Assembly (NCBI GenBank): GCA_030323885.1
Contig: CM059203.1
Span: forward strand, 2,542,001-2,606,000
Direction of reading: 5' to 3'
Length of the DNA stretch: 64,000 nucleotides
From: Branchipolynoe longqiensis
Taxonomy: Eukaryota > Annelida > Polychaeta > Phyllodocida > Polynoidae
A model generated the notes under the pieces. It saw nothing but the letters and a program-made list of their open reading frames with translations, did not search any database and was not told where the DNA came from. Numbering within the stretch: position 1 is the stretch's first letter; every line of letters begins with the position of its first letter. The position numbers were made by a program, and so were the translations under genes. Below, one piece after another: positions 10,373 to 20,339 of the stretch.

Positions 10373-10579
10373 ACCAGATGGGATGGCCGAATGAGTTAGA
10401 GCGTCCATCTCCCATGTTGGTAGATCGTGGGATCGTGGGTTCGAATCCTGGTCGAGTCAAACCAATGACTTAGAAATTGATACTTGCCGCTTCCTAGCCA
10501 GATGCTCGGCATTACTAGGATAGGGCAAGGAGCAGTGGGATGAGGAAGACCAGTCGTCAGCGACTGAAATTTCCCCCGC
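10373..10579 (+). mobile_element. S1X SINE, 5' part, split by an M1 insertion
   Basis: A B-type head and body run to GGATAGGGCAAGG, then switch to the X module (AGCAGTGGGATGAGGAAGACC...AAATTTCCCCCGC). The M1 at 10580-11255 interrupts the X module exactly at its TTAA. The remainder resumes at 11256 with ACAACTAATGTCCC. Confidence 0.85.
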
Positions 10580-11255
10580 TTAAAGCAGCATAGTCCGATG
10601 AAGCATCAAATTTTCAAAACCAAAACAATTATCTGGAATTGATTCTACATATCGGACTTAGATACTGATGTATATATTAAACATTTGTTGCCAATTATCA
10701 GGGAATACTGAGGACATTTATTATAACATGTTAGTTGTTACTGCTAAAGCCTATAGTGGCAGAGTTTTGGCAAGCTTGCCAAAACTAATTTGACATGTTT
10801 TTTAGTTTTTTTGGTCCATTAGTTGTTTAAGCAGGGGAAATTTCAGTCATAGACGACTGGTCTTCCTCATTCCACTGCTGGTCGATAGAAAGCCCGAGCC
10901 TACACTTTTACCGACCCAAGGGATTTTTAACCTCCCACACCACATAGACATGGCATGAGAGCAACCGGCCTTTGATGACGCTGTAAGTTATACACAGTGG
11001 TGGAAATCCAAATTGGCAGAGCTGGGGGCACGGGGAATCGAACCGCCGACCCTCAGATTAGGACTCTGACCTAGAAAAAAGTCAGACAATCTAACCACTC
11101 CACCACAGAGCATGCCACTTCAAATATCTCAAAACATAACTGTTTAAGATAAACAGGACTTGAAGCTAAAGTAAGGTCGATTATAACGGTCAGGTTAATC
11201 TATTTATCTCAGAAAAATTACAGAATCTCAACACCATCGGACTATGCAACTTTAA
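10580..11255 (+). mobile_element. M1 MITE containing a nested S3-X SINE
   Basis: TTAA at 10580-10583 and 11252-11255 is the target duplication, since uninterrupted X modules elsewhere have one TTAA. Without the nested SINE the element is about 366 bp, close to the other M1 copies. Confidence 0.85.
10801..11110 (-). mobile_element. S3-X chimeric SINE
   Basis: The S3 head and body (minus strand) run to GGGCTTTCTATCGAC and then join the X module CAGCAGTGGAATGAGGAAGA...ACAACTAATGGACC. Ordinary S3 copies continue instead with AAACTGTCTAATGGTGAAAA. The A-rich tail is on the left (about 10800). Confidence 0.85.
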
Positions 11256-11300
11256 ACAACTAATGTCCCAACAACAACAACAACAAAAAAACAACAAAAA
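11256..11300 (+). mobile_element. S1X tail remainder
   Basis: ACAACTAATGTCCC continues the X module split by M1, and is followed by a CAA-rich tail. Confidence 0.75.
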
Positions 11301-11884
11301 ACCCCACATTGAAACAGGCTGTAAAGTCGACGGCTGGCGGTTTGAATGGTGTAGATAGGCTAGTAAGAAATCACTACAGGCAAGGAAGGAAAGTAGATAA
11401 AGAGCGAAAGATATGAGAGTGAGACTCTCTGATTTATTGTATTTATAGTTTCAAGAAACAAGATGGTGGTGATCACATGATCCAGTCTTCCAATCCCTAA
11501 CAAGCATTCCTCTATCCACCAATGAGGGTTCAATATCCTTGTAACCAAGGCATGGTTAGATCTGGCTTCAGTGCCCTGTTGTGTCTGGTGTGCAGTGATC
11601 TATAAATAACACTTGCAGGGGAAGGGGTATGTGAGGAGAGTTCCAAAGACTCTCTCACAAGTCAAGAAGTGACCCTCTATCAGGTCAAGAAGTGACCCTC
11701 TCTCACTATCTATATTCATATACAATTTCTATCTTTAATTAGTAATGGATCACTAACTCCACATATACCTTATATGCCTTTGGTTGTACGTACCATCTAC
11801 CATAATATAGACTAGTTTGCAATTTATTATAGAGTAGTTCTCCATAGGCCATATCTCAAATATCGGAAAATTTTACAAGCCGTT
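11301..11884. other. no gene or recognised repeat
   Basis: There is one short direct repeat, AAGAAGTGACCCTCT, at about 11665 and 11688. Otherwise AT-rich and featureless. Confidence 0.5.
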
Positions 11885-12082
11885 GGAGAAGTATTGTTAT
11901 GGGTAGTAGTAGTTCATTGTGCAGTCATAGAGGATTTCCACTACCAACCCACATTCTAACACTAGTGCCGCTAACTAGTAACAGCAGCGCAAGAACTAAT
12001 CTTGTGGATATTAATAGCTGCGTGTCGCGTGTGCTGGGAAAAAGGTTTACTGGATTTCCACCACCAACCCACGATCTGATGG
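11885..12082 (+). repeat. second cluster of GAGGATTTCCACTAC repeat
   Basis: Shares GTTGGAGAAGTATTGTTATG and GAGGATTTCCACTACCAACC with 10142-10372. M4 copy 1 begins immediately after it. Confidence 0.5.
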
Positions 12083-12852
12083 TAATAGACTACATCACCA
12101 TTCCAGCCTCGCAGTGCATTGTGGGATGCGTAGAAAAAAAACCCCACGAGAAGCACATGGCACATGCTAATACACTGGGTGCAGCTACGAAATGTGCTAG
12201 TTTCAGCTCATCTGAGTTCTTGTTTGAAACATAGAATACCAACTAAAAATATATATATAATAAATTAAGATATTAATCTTTTATCCAGCATTGCATTTAC
12301 ATCAATATAATCGGCACATCTTGTGCCATGTGCATTTAGATTGATACAAATCTAGGTACTCAGACTAGTGTTAGAGCCATAGCCAGAGTCAGTTTTACTT
12401 ATTTTATTCATGTTTTTATTTAATCTTTTTATCGTATGGTTAATGATACATGTAGAGCTAGGAAATGAGTAGGGTTAATCAGACTTTGGATATATATTTC
12501 TCTGAAACAAGTGTATGTTGACACATTTGGCATTTTAATATTTAGAACAAGAATTAATAATGGTGATGTGGATATCAGCCTTAAAGTGACTTATTGTTTT
12601 GTGTGGAATTGTATGTTTCTTAGCTCAAAATGTTTAGATATGGCTAGTTTTGTCTTAGCTATATTCATCAGATCATTATATTGCATGTGTGCATACATGT
12701 TTATGCCAAATTATTATGTATTTCTATTCATTTTGAATCAAATCGAAGTTTTGCCCTACGCGTATCGGCAAACTCAATGGCTGTACGCCTTTGCTTTGCT
12801 GCCAACGCCATTTTCAGCACATGCGCAGTCGGAACGGTGATCTCGTCTATTG
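12083..12852. mobile_element. M4 inverted-repeat element, long copy (~770 bp)
   Basis: The left end AATAGACTACATCACCATTC is matched by the complement of GGAACGGTGATCTCGTCTATT at the right, an imperfect TIR of about 37 bp. It is collinear with 26493-27010 except that about 255 bp (12557-12812) is absent from that copy. No transposase motif was seen. Confidence 0.75.
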
Positions 12853-12940
12853 AAAGAAGTAACGTGGGGAGGAAGCTCACTCCACACATGCTGCGAAAAA
12901 GGTCTTTTTGGCTGTGTAACTATAACACCGTTTTGTTGTT

Positions 12941-13154
12941 GGTACATTAGTCGATTTAGCAGGGGAAATTTCAATCGCGGACAATTGGTCTTCCTCATTC
13001 CATTGTTCCTTGCCTTATCCTAATAATGGCGAGTGCCTGGCTAGGAAATGATTGGTCACTGGTTTCACTTGACCAGGGTTCGAACCCGTGGGTTGGAATC
13101 CCACAACCTTCCAAAACGGGAGACGGATGCTCAGTTCATTCGGCCATTCAGTTT
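12941..13154 (-). mobile_element. S1X SINE
   Basis: Minus strand: B-type head (GGACGCTC-like, B box GGTTCGAACCC region), shortened body, then the X module GGAATGAGGAAGACC...GCAGGGGAAATTTC complement. The body between the head and GCCAGGCACTCG lacks about 30 bp. Confidence 0.8.
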
Positions 13155-13434
13155 GATTTTTGGAAAAGATTATATTACCCCGGTTATTATCGAAAGACAC
13201 AAATTTACATATGCGTAGGCATATTTAGTTGTCTGAGTGGGTGGATGCGGTGATTTCAAATGGGCCAAAGCTGAAGCCCGACGCCCATTTGAATTCTTCC
13301 CACCGACCCGCAAGGACTATTAAGGCGCCTACAAGGGCATACAATTGTGAATCCCCATGAGCACCCATAATGCATCCCTCCATCCACCTCATCGCATAAT
13401 AGGACGTAAAACAACAACAAACACAAGCATAATA

Positions 13435-14533
13435 CAGTATAACCCCGTTAAACCAAGCTCGGTTAAACCAAACGATCGGCTAAAGGGCACATTCCTTACA
13501 CACGGTATGCGGTATGTGAATGCGAATGCGAATGCGACAACAAATCGAAACGCCTTGAAACCTATGAGCTACATTCCTTACACGTGGTATGCGAATGCGA
13601 ATGCGTTTTTCCGATCGGTCCATGTAGCGATCGGTGCGGCATGCGGTATGCGGCACGCAGGGTGCAAATAGAAACCTGAGTCTGATGTGTCCATTAGTTT
13701 AACACTAGGAGAGGTGACTGAGCATTACGGAACGGCCTAGAGGGGTGCCGTGTACATAGTGATTAGTGTGTGCTTATAAGGGGGAAGGAGGCAGGAAGGT
13801 GAGAAAGCCGTGAGGGGAAGAGAGAGGAGGGGAGAAAGCCGAGGGGAGGATGGCAGGGAGGTGAGAAAGCAGTGAGGGGAAGAGAGAGGAGGGGAGAAAG
13901 CCGAGGGAAAGCTACCAGATTCACAGAAATATGAATACTTATCTATAAATTGGCAATAATATAGCCAGTTGTGTGCCGCATGCCACATGCCGCATACCGC
14001 GTGTAAGGAATCATGCCATTCACATACCACATGCCGCATGCCGCATACCGCATACCGCGTGTAAGGAATGCCCGCTTAATCCTAACTTTTTTCGGCAGCC
14101 CGGCAAAATACTACCATCTATCATATAAAAAAGTTGGTTAAACTGAAGTCGGTTAATCCAAATTATCGGTTAATCCAAACAAAATTGTCGGACCTCAGGC
14201 CACTCCGATATGGTTTAACCAAACTTTCATGTGGTTGTAAGGTCATCTGAGACCCCACCAACTTTTTTATATGATAAAGGGTAGTATTTTGCCGGGTCAC
14301 CAAAAACAAGTTTGGATTAACCAATCGTTTGGTTTAACGGAGCTTGGTTTAAAGGGGATATACTGTACATACATAAAAAAACAATCAAAGTGTCCACATG
14401 CATTGTATATTACATGTGCAATACATGCTTACTCAAAGTCAAAGTCAAAGCCAAAGCTTGGTTAAACCAATGATCGGTTAATCCAAACAAATTTCTAGGG
14501 TCCCTTCAAGTTTGGTTTAACAGGGTTATACTG
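13435..14533. mobile_element. P1 pogo-like composite MITE with nested insertion
   Basis: It begins CAGTATAACCCCGTTAAACC after TA. An internal end-like sequence (GGGGATATACTG) is at about 14357-14368, and the right end is AGGGTTATACTG. Removing the nested element leaves about 513 bp, the same as the oppositely oriented copy at 60405-60919. Multiple GGTTAATCCAAA-type inverted motifs. Confidence 0.75.
13494..14076. mobile_element. Harbinger-like MITE nested in P1
   Basis: Flanked by TAA at 13491-13493 and 14077-14079, with ends AGGGCACATTCCTTACAC and the complement of GTGTAAGGAATGCCCGC. The uninterrupted P1 copy at about 60633 shows a single TTAA at this point. A TAA-type 3-bp duplication and GGGC-type ends fit PIF/Harbinger. 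Internal GCGGTATGCGG repeats and a purine-rich block (13780-13910); non-coding. Confidence 0.65.
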
Positions 14534-14534
14534 T

Positions 14535-14894
14535 CCCGGGAGTGGTGGTCGAATCGGTAGAGCGCAGGCCTCGTGTGCAGGATATCGGGGGTTTGGTTCC
14601 CGGTCGAGTCAAAGAAATGACTTATAAAATTGATACTTGTCGCTTCCCATGCAGACAGGCGCTCGACATTAATAGGATAGGGCAAGGACTGGTTAGCTAA
14701 GTGTCAGGATAATGTGACTGAGTGGGATATCAGAGGCCTGATTTCCCAGTGGGGCAGCACTCTATAGTAGCCATGCGTGTGCACTCTCACAAGTCGGTAC
14801 CCATCCTGATATGTCGTAAAGCAACCACGAATCAATCAATCAAATCCTGATATGACCTTAGATGTTACCAGGATATAAAACTCAAACAACCGAC
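14535..14894 (+). mobile_element. S1A SINE with duplicated tail
   Basis: Head CCCGGGAGTGGTGGTCGAAT; the tail block occurs twice (CCTGATATGTCGTAAAGC then CCTGATATGACCTTAGATG) separated by (AATC)n. It is inserted directly beside the P1 right end. Confidence 0.85.
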
Positions 14895-15165
14895 TGCATA
14901 ATCAAAAGGCACTAAACTATGTGTTGCTAGACAGTGCAACAGTCTGCGTTGAGGGCAAAGTGATTTCAAATTGGGTGAAGTTAAAATCAGAGGCCTATTT
15001 GAAATCACGACTCCGACCCACGGGAACTGTTTGGATGCGTATTAGTATGCATGTACAATCGCATCTTTCATTTTCATTTAACATTCATTGCGCTGTTTTG
15101 CTATTATTTACAGGACTATACCCTAGTGACGTCATATGGCAGGAGTGTCATTCGGCCGAGCAGAA

Positions 15166-15190
15166 AGTGATTGATTGATTGATTGATTGG
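15166..15190. repeat. (TGAT)n microsatellite
   Basis: Five to six GATT units. Followed by GGTTGTTTTACGCCGTGTCG, which resembles the end of another SINE family but is too short to classify. Confidence 0.7.
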
Positions 15191-15270
15191 TGGTTGTTTT
15201 ACGCCGTGTCGGCAGCATAGGCCATATTCACGGCGAGCAGAAAGTACCTCTGTACCAAATTAACACTTGT

Positions 15271-15606
15271 ACCAACCAGACGGGATGGCCGAATGAGTTA
15301 GAGCGTCCGTCACCCGTGTTGGTGGATCGTGGGGTCGTGGGTTCGAACCCTGGTCGAGTCAAACCAATGACTTAAAAATTGATACTTGTTGCTTCCTAGC
15401 CTGGTGCTCGACATTATTAGGATAGGGCAAGGACTGGTTGGCTCAGTGTCAGGATAATGTGACTGAGTGGAATATCAGGTAATGGTGCTGGTGGCCTGGT
15501 CTTCCAGTGGGGCAGCACTATAAAGTCGCCATGAGTGCGCACTGTCACAAGTCAGTACCCGTCCTGAAATGACCTTAGATGTTGCTAGGACGTAAAACAA
15601 CAAACA
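15271..15606 (+). mobile_element. S1B SINE, reference copy with target duplication
   Basis: The best-supported S1 insertion. The tRNA-like head has A-box-like GATGGCCGAATGAGTTAGAGC region and a B box GGTTCGAACCC at 15340-15350, then the conserved body and tail GTTGCTAGGACGTAAAACAA. AACACTTGT flanks it at 15262-15270 and 15607-15615. An empty paralogous site at 15890-15898 carries one AACACTTGT. This is the expected result of target-primed reverse transcription. Confidence 0.92.
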
Positions 15607-15633
15607 AACACTTGTGCAATAATAAAGTGTATT

Positions 15634-15860
15634 TGTTAGAGTTTTATGTCCTAGCAACATCTATGGTTATATCAGGATGGGTACCGACTTGTGATCTTAC
15701 GCCCTAGCAACATCTACGGTCATATCAGGATGGATACTGACTTGTGACAGTGGGCACTCATGGTAACATTATAGTGCTGCCCCACTGTGAAATCAGGCCG
15801 CCAGCACCATGACCTGATATCCCACTCAGTCACATTATCCTGACACTGAGCTAATCAGTC
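15634..15860 (-). mobile_element. S1 SINE, head-less, with duplicated 3' tail
   Basis: On the minus strand the body ends in the tail block, which is repeated about 50 bp further on (CTAGCAACATCTATGG and CTAGCAACATCTACGG on the plus strand). The head half is missing. Confidence 0.8.
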
Positions 15861-15910
15861 CCGAGCAGAAAGTACCTCTGTATCAAAATAACACTTGTGC
15901 AATAATAAAT

Positions 15911-16198
15911 TTTGTTTGTTGGAGTTTTACATCCTAGCAACATATATGGTTATTTCAGGATGGGTACCGACATGTGACAGTGCACATTCACGACACACTT
16001 AATACTGCTGTCCCACTGAGAAATCAGGCCGCTAGCACCATAACCCAATTACCCATAAGTCACATTATCCTGATACTTAGCGAACCCATCCTTGCCCTAT
16101 CCTAGTAAATGCTGAGCATGCAGGCAAGGTTGCGACAAGTCGCTGACTTGAATTTGTTGTGTTTCAAACTCCCAACCTTCTGCATGGGAAGCCTGCGT
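15911..16198 (-). mobile_element. S1A SINE, interrupted in its head by a LINE
   Basis: The copy ends abruptly inside the head at GAACGCAGGCTTCCCATGC (minus strand) where the A-rich tail of the LINE begins. The outer head sequence was not found beyond the LINE. Confidence 0.8.
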
Positions 16199-17068
16199 TC
16201 TTTTTTTAAATAAATTTTTCTTTTTTAGGCTGTATTTATACTGTCCATAACATATAAGCCTGGGTACCCAGGCTTGTTTTCAATGCTGGCCAGTTGTAGG
16301 GTTGGTGTTATCTTACCACACAGTGGCTGCTGATAAGTTATTTGATTGCCCGCATTTCAGTAGCAGATAGATAATTGGTTGGCCTGCTTAGTAGCCTATG
16401 TTAGTTTTTTTTGATTTTCTTGGCATATATGTGTTTTATTTGTTCTACTCTTACTACTAGACTAGCCTACTCCTATTTACATATCATAGGCTTGTACGTA
16501 GCTGTGTTGTGTGCTATCTGGCTACTTTTGGCATGGTTACCTTCCATTGGGCGTCCTGCTGATGGGCCGTGACATATCACATGCCCCTTTGCAGTGCCGC
16601 TTATTGGGGTTTTCCTAGCCTTATTTTGCACAGATATTTTTTGTATGTTTTTAGGTCAGGAATTTGTCGTTCCTTTACCGTTTTGGCATTCCACACTTTG
16701 GCAGCCATTTCCAGCATGCTTCTCTCATGAGATTTTATTTGGCTTCTGGTCTGCTTTAGTAGTGGCATATTATTTGCTCTAGTAGCTCTTTGTGGTTTTG
16801 TTAGAAGTTTAATGTTTTGACTATAGCTATATGCTAATGTTTTCAAATGAATTATTCTCCTATTTTCTAGCAATTTTACTTTGGTTCTTTTGTGTATGTC
16901 ATAGGTAGGGTGCAGGTTGTCTACTCTGAGGCAGATTTTTAGGGCTCTGTTCTGCAGTATTTGCAGTTTTTTAAGAAGTTTGAAACCATCACCATTTACT
17001 TTCAGCACCGTTGACATTTTATTCAAACAAATACAACTTTTTGAAGGAACAAATAAATAAACAAACAC
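16199..17068 (-). mobile_element. non-LTR retrotransposon, 5' truncated
   Basis: Minus-strand order: C-terminal coding part (17068-16601), untranslated region (16600-16227), then an A-rich tail (16226-16199). This is the usual outcome of truncated LINE insertion. Confidence 0.75.
16601..17068 (-). pseudogene. LINE reverse-transcriptase C-terminal fragment
   Basis: The 155-codon frame has, from about residue 33, KLQILQNRALKICL followed by basic, Leu-rich sequence (VKLLENRRIIHLKTL) and later MAAKVWN. The LQ-x-x-QNRALK pattern is typical of the region after the RT domain in Jockey/CR1-like LINEs. The RT catalytic motif and endonuclease are absent, so this is a dead fragment. The first ~30 residues may not belong to the ORF. 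Clade not resolved. Confidence 0.65.
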
Positions 17069-17509
17069 AATTTCCCGCGGGTTGTAAAGCGAGAATTTAT
17101 AAAGACATATTCTAGATAAATGTAACTACCCAACTACTGGTCAGATTAACTTATTTTGACACTCACCGAACAAAGCAAAATGGCCACCACCCATTTGTCA
17201 CGTCACCCCCACCTCAACCCCCAAACCCCGTACCTGATTTACCCATCCATACACCCTTTTTTTCTTTAAAACAAAAATCTTCCTTGTGTTTGTGGGAAGG
17301 GGACGGGGGGATGAAGAAGTCTTTTTTTCCTATTTGCTTCGTTTCCTTTTAAATGTTCTTGTCATCTAAAAAAAAAGAAGAGAAATCGTTATCCAGTTCT
17401 CCCGATCCCTGACCTAGCCGTGACCTCTCCAGATCAGCGGATGGACTTTCCCTGACCCCTCGAACGTCCTTGACCTTGGGAGAAGCACCGCGCCTGCATG
17501 GCGACCTTA
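17069..17509. other. no gene or recognised repeat
   Basis: Mixed sequence with a CCCCCACCTCAACCCCCAAA stretch at about 17207. Nothing recognised. Confidence 0.5.
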
Positions 17510-17514
17510 ATAAT

Positions 17515-18053
17515 TGGGGGGGGGGGGGGGGGGGAGCAGAGAATGAGAGGTTCTCGGGTAGGGAGGAAGGGAGGGAGAGGGGGGGGGGGGCATTTTACCG
17601 CGGATCAGCCCCCCCCCCCCCTGTTCATCTGCAGTCACCATCAGAATCAAACAACACCCACACAGAGAGGGAGAGAGAATGGGGGTGGGGGGAGACAGGG
17701 AGAGATATGGAGAGAGGGAGAAAGAATGTTAGAGAGGGAGAGAGAGGGGAGAGGGAGGGGGAGGGAGAGATAGGGGAGATGAAGGGGGAGGGAGAGGGGA
17801 GAGAGGGGAGAGAGGGAGAGAGAGAGGGGGAAACAGAGAGGGAGAGAGGGAGAGAGGAGAGCGTGAGAGATGGAGAGAGGGGGAGAGATGGAGAGAGATG
17901 GAGAGAGGGGGAGAGAGGGGGAGTGGGAGAGAGATGGAGGAGAGCTGGAGGGAGAGGGACAGAAGGGGTGAGAGATAGAGAGGGGGAGAGGAGGAGAGGA
18001 GGAGAGATACAGGGAGAGAGAGATGGAGGAAAATAGAGAGAGAAGGAGAGAGG
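17515..18053. repeat. G-run and GAGAGG polypurine tract
   Basis: Two G runs (about 17515-17534 and 17579-17590) and a C run (about 17609-17620) precede a long GGGAGAGA tract. Arg/Glu/Gly-rich and Pro/Ser-rich frames on the two strands are artefacts. Confidence 0.95.
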
Positions 18054-18056
18054 GAA

Positions 18057-18243
18057 TTGGTTGGTTGGTTGTTGGAGTTTTACGTCTTGGCAATATCTGA
18101 GGTCATATCAGGACGGGTACTGACTTTTGACTGCGCACTCATGGTGCCTTTATAGTGCTTCCCCTGGGAGACCAGGCCGCCAGCACTATGACCTGATATT
18201 CCATTCAGTCACACAGTCCTTGCCCTGTGCTATTAATGCCGAG
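18057..18243 (-). mobile_element. S1 SINE, truncated, inside polypurine DNA
   Basis: Tail and body to about CTATTAATGCCGAG; head absent. Polypurine sequence lies on both sides (17660-18053 and 18255-18735). Confidence 0.85.
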
Positions 18244-18254
18244 TTTAACAACCA

Positions 18255-18735
18255 AACCGGCAAGGAATTGGGGAAGGGAAGGGGAGGGGGAGGGGGAAGA
18301 GGAGGGGAGGGGAGGGAATGGGAAGGGGAGGAGAGGGGAGATGGAGAGGGGAAGGGGAGGGGAGGGATGGGGGAGGGGAAGGGAGGGGAAGGGGAGAGGG
18401 AGGGGGGGAATGTGAAACGAGGCTAGGAGGGGAGGGGAGAGGGAAGGGGATGGGGGATGGAGAGGGGGAGGGGGGAGGGGGAGGGGAGGCGGGAGGGGAG
18501 GGGAGGGGATGGAGGGGAGAGGGGGAAGGAGAGAGAGAAGGGGAGAGGGAGGGGAGAGGGAGGGGAGAGGAAGGGGAAAGGGAAGGAGAGGGGAGGGGAG
18601 AGGGAGGTGAGAAGGAAGGGGAGAGGGAGGGGAGAGGGAGGGGAGAGGGGAGAGGGAGGGGAGAGGGAGGGGAGGGGAGAGGGAGGGAGGGGTAGGGAGG
18701 GGATGAGGGGAGGGGTGGGGGATGGGCTGGGGAGG
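18255..18735. repeat. GGGGAGGGGA polypurine tract
   Basis: Nearly pure G/A on the plus strand. Every frame on the complementary strand stays open because it has almost no A or G. Confidence 0.95.
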
Positions 18736-18890
18736 GTGGAGGGGTGGTCTGCGTCTGCGCCTGCCCGTCCCGACAATGAGCGTCTCCGCGACGCTCCACT
18801 GCGTCCGTCCCTTTACTCTTATTGGTTCAGCGGCTGTCTCTAGGTCCCCGGGCCACCATCGTGACGTCATCGGGCGCTGTTTGATCATCC

Positions 18891-19136
18891 GGGCGCGGGA
18901 CATAGCTCAGGCGATAGAGTGTCCACCTGTGATGGTGTGGGTCATCCGATCAGTCCTGCTCAGTGGACCCATTTGCAGTTTGGGTTATTTTCCATTCCAA
19001 CCAGTGGTCCACAACTGGTTCATCAAAGGCTGTGGTATGTGCTGTCCTGTCTGTGTGGAAAGTGCATATAAAAGACCCCTTGCTGCTTATCGGAAAAAGT
19101 AGCCTATGTGGCGGCAGGGGGTTTCCTCGATAGGAC
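18891..19136 (+). mobile_element. S4 SINE, mollusc-type
   Basis: Head GGACATAGCTCAGGCGATAG (A-box-like), then a conserved body with AACCAGTGGTCCACAACTGG, AAAGGCTGTGGTATGTGCTG, GTGCATATAAAAGACCCCTT and GGCGGCAGGGGGTTTCCT. I recall near-identical sequence as a very abundant SINE in gastropods, bivalves and cephalopods. It could be the RUDI-type family, which I cannot confirm. The usual 3' tail is missing. Confidence 0.75.
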
Positions 19137-19140
19137 GACT

Positions 19141-19188
19141 GATACCTTCACAGGTGGACACTCTACCGCCTGAGCTATGTCCCGCTCC
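19141..19188 (-). mobile_element. inverted S4 head fragment
   Basis: The complement reads GGAGCGGGACATAGCTCAGG followed by CGGTAGAGTGTCCACCTGTG, i.e. a second S4 head facing the first. The pair can fold back. Confidence 0.75.
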
Positions 19189-19340
19189 CTTTGCTTCACC
19201 CCCATGACAATAACAAGCATCGAAACAGACACATCAATGGCAGAGGAGTGTAACCATGGAAACAGGTGGGTCATCACTATTCTCTGCCACAGAGGCAAAG
19301 TCTAGAAGACTGGATGAACACAATTTGGGGAACCTTCGTA

Positions 19341-19638
19341 GGTGGGTTGTTGCAGTTTTAGATCCTGGCAACATCTAAGGTCATAACAGGATGGGTACCG
19401 ATTTGTGATGGTGTGCACTCATGGTGACTTTACAGTGCTGCCCCACTGGGAAATTAGGCTGCCAGCACCATGACCCGATATCCCACTCAGTCACATTAGT
19501 CCTTGCCCTATCCTATTAATGCCGAGCACCAGGCTACGAAGTGACAAGTATCAATTTTGTAAGTCATTAGTTTGACTCAACCGGGAACCAAACTCCCGAT
19601 CTTTCGCATGTGAAGCCTGATTCGGCCACCGCGCCCAG
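19341..19638 (-). mobile_element. S1A SINE
   Basis: Minus strand, near complete. The head lacks the TAGAGCGCA stretch between GAATC and GGCTTCACATG, and a short part of the body around the GGATAATG block is lost. Confidence 0.8.
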
Positions 19639-19975
19639 AAACTAATAATGCAGTGGAGAATTGATAGTTGGCGCTGTGAATGCGAATATATCCATAGCAT
19701 TGCCTTTGCCGTTTGTGTGGAATTCTAGTGTAATTTTTGTTTGTTTTTTCCTTTAATTTCATTTTTGTTAAAACCCCACAAAAAACACGGCCGGCACACC
19801 ACTAGTGGCCCCCCTGGCGGGAATCGGCGGAATTTCGATGCAAATTGACCACAGAGACAATAATAAAAGCAACACAAAGAATTTTAAAAAATTTAAAAAA
19901 CCACACCCAGATTTATGAACAAAATTCCTCAAATCAGGGGAATTCATTTCCCAACCCACACGTGCGCGCGCATAG
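19639..19975. other. no gene or recognised repeat
   Basis: AT-rich sequence with A-rich patches at about 19860-19910. Confidence 0.5.
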
Positions 19976-20018
19976 ACACACACACAAACACACACACACA
20001 CTACACACACAAACACAC
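19976..20018. repeat. (CA)n microsatellite
   Basis: An ACACACAAACACACACAC run. A second short CA/CG run is at 20200-20228. Confidence 0.95.
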
Positions 20019-20339
20019 CTTCAGATCTGGATCCCGTCAAGAAAACAGGAAATGGAAGAAATGGTAAAAAAAGACAAAGGGATAAAAGAGAATGTTACCA
20101 AACTAGAATAGAGTTGTCCTAGAACTAGGCCAAGAGGGGGGAGCCTCTATTATATAATAGAGACAGCGCAGTACCTGCAGGCAGAGCCCCCCCCCCCCTC
20201 CACACACACACACGCGCGCGCGCGCACACTCAGCCTGCTACGGGGATGCCAATTACATAACACGGAAGGCCCGCGGGCGTTCCTCGAGCCCCGGATGTCT
20301 GTCGTCGCCATGGAAACCGATTTTTGAGACAATGGCTGC

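Noticed and set aside
17470..18903. Arg/Glu/Gly-rich and Pro/Ser-rich frames up to 232 codons
   Set aside because: Products of polypurine and polypyrimidine composition, open in several frames at once, and running into S1 sequence.
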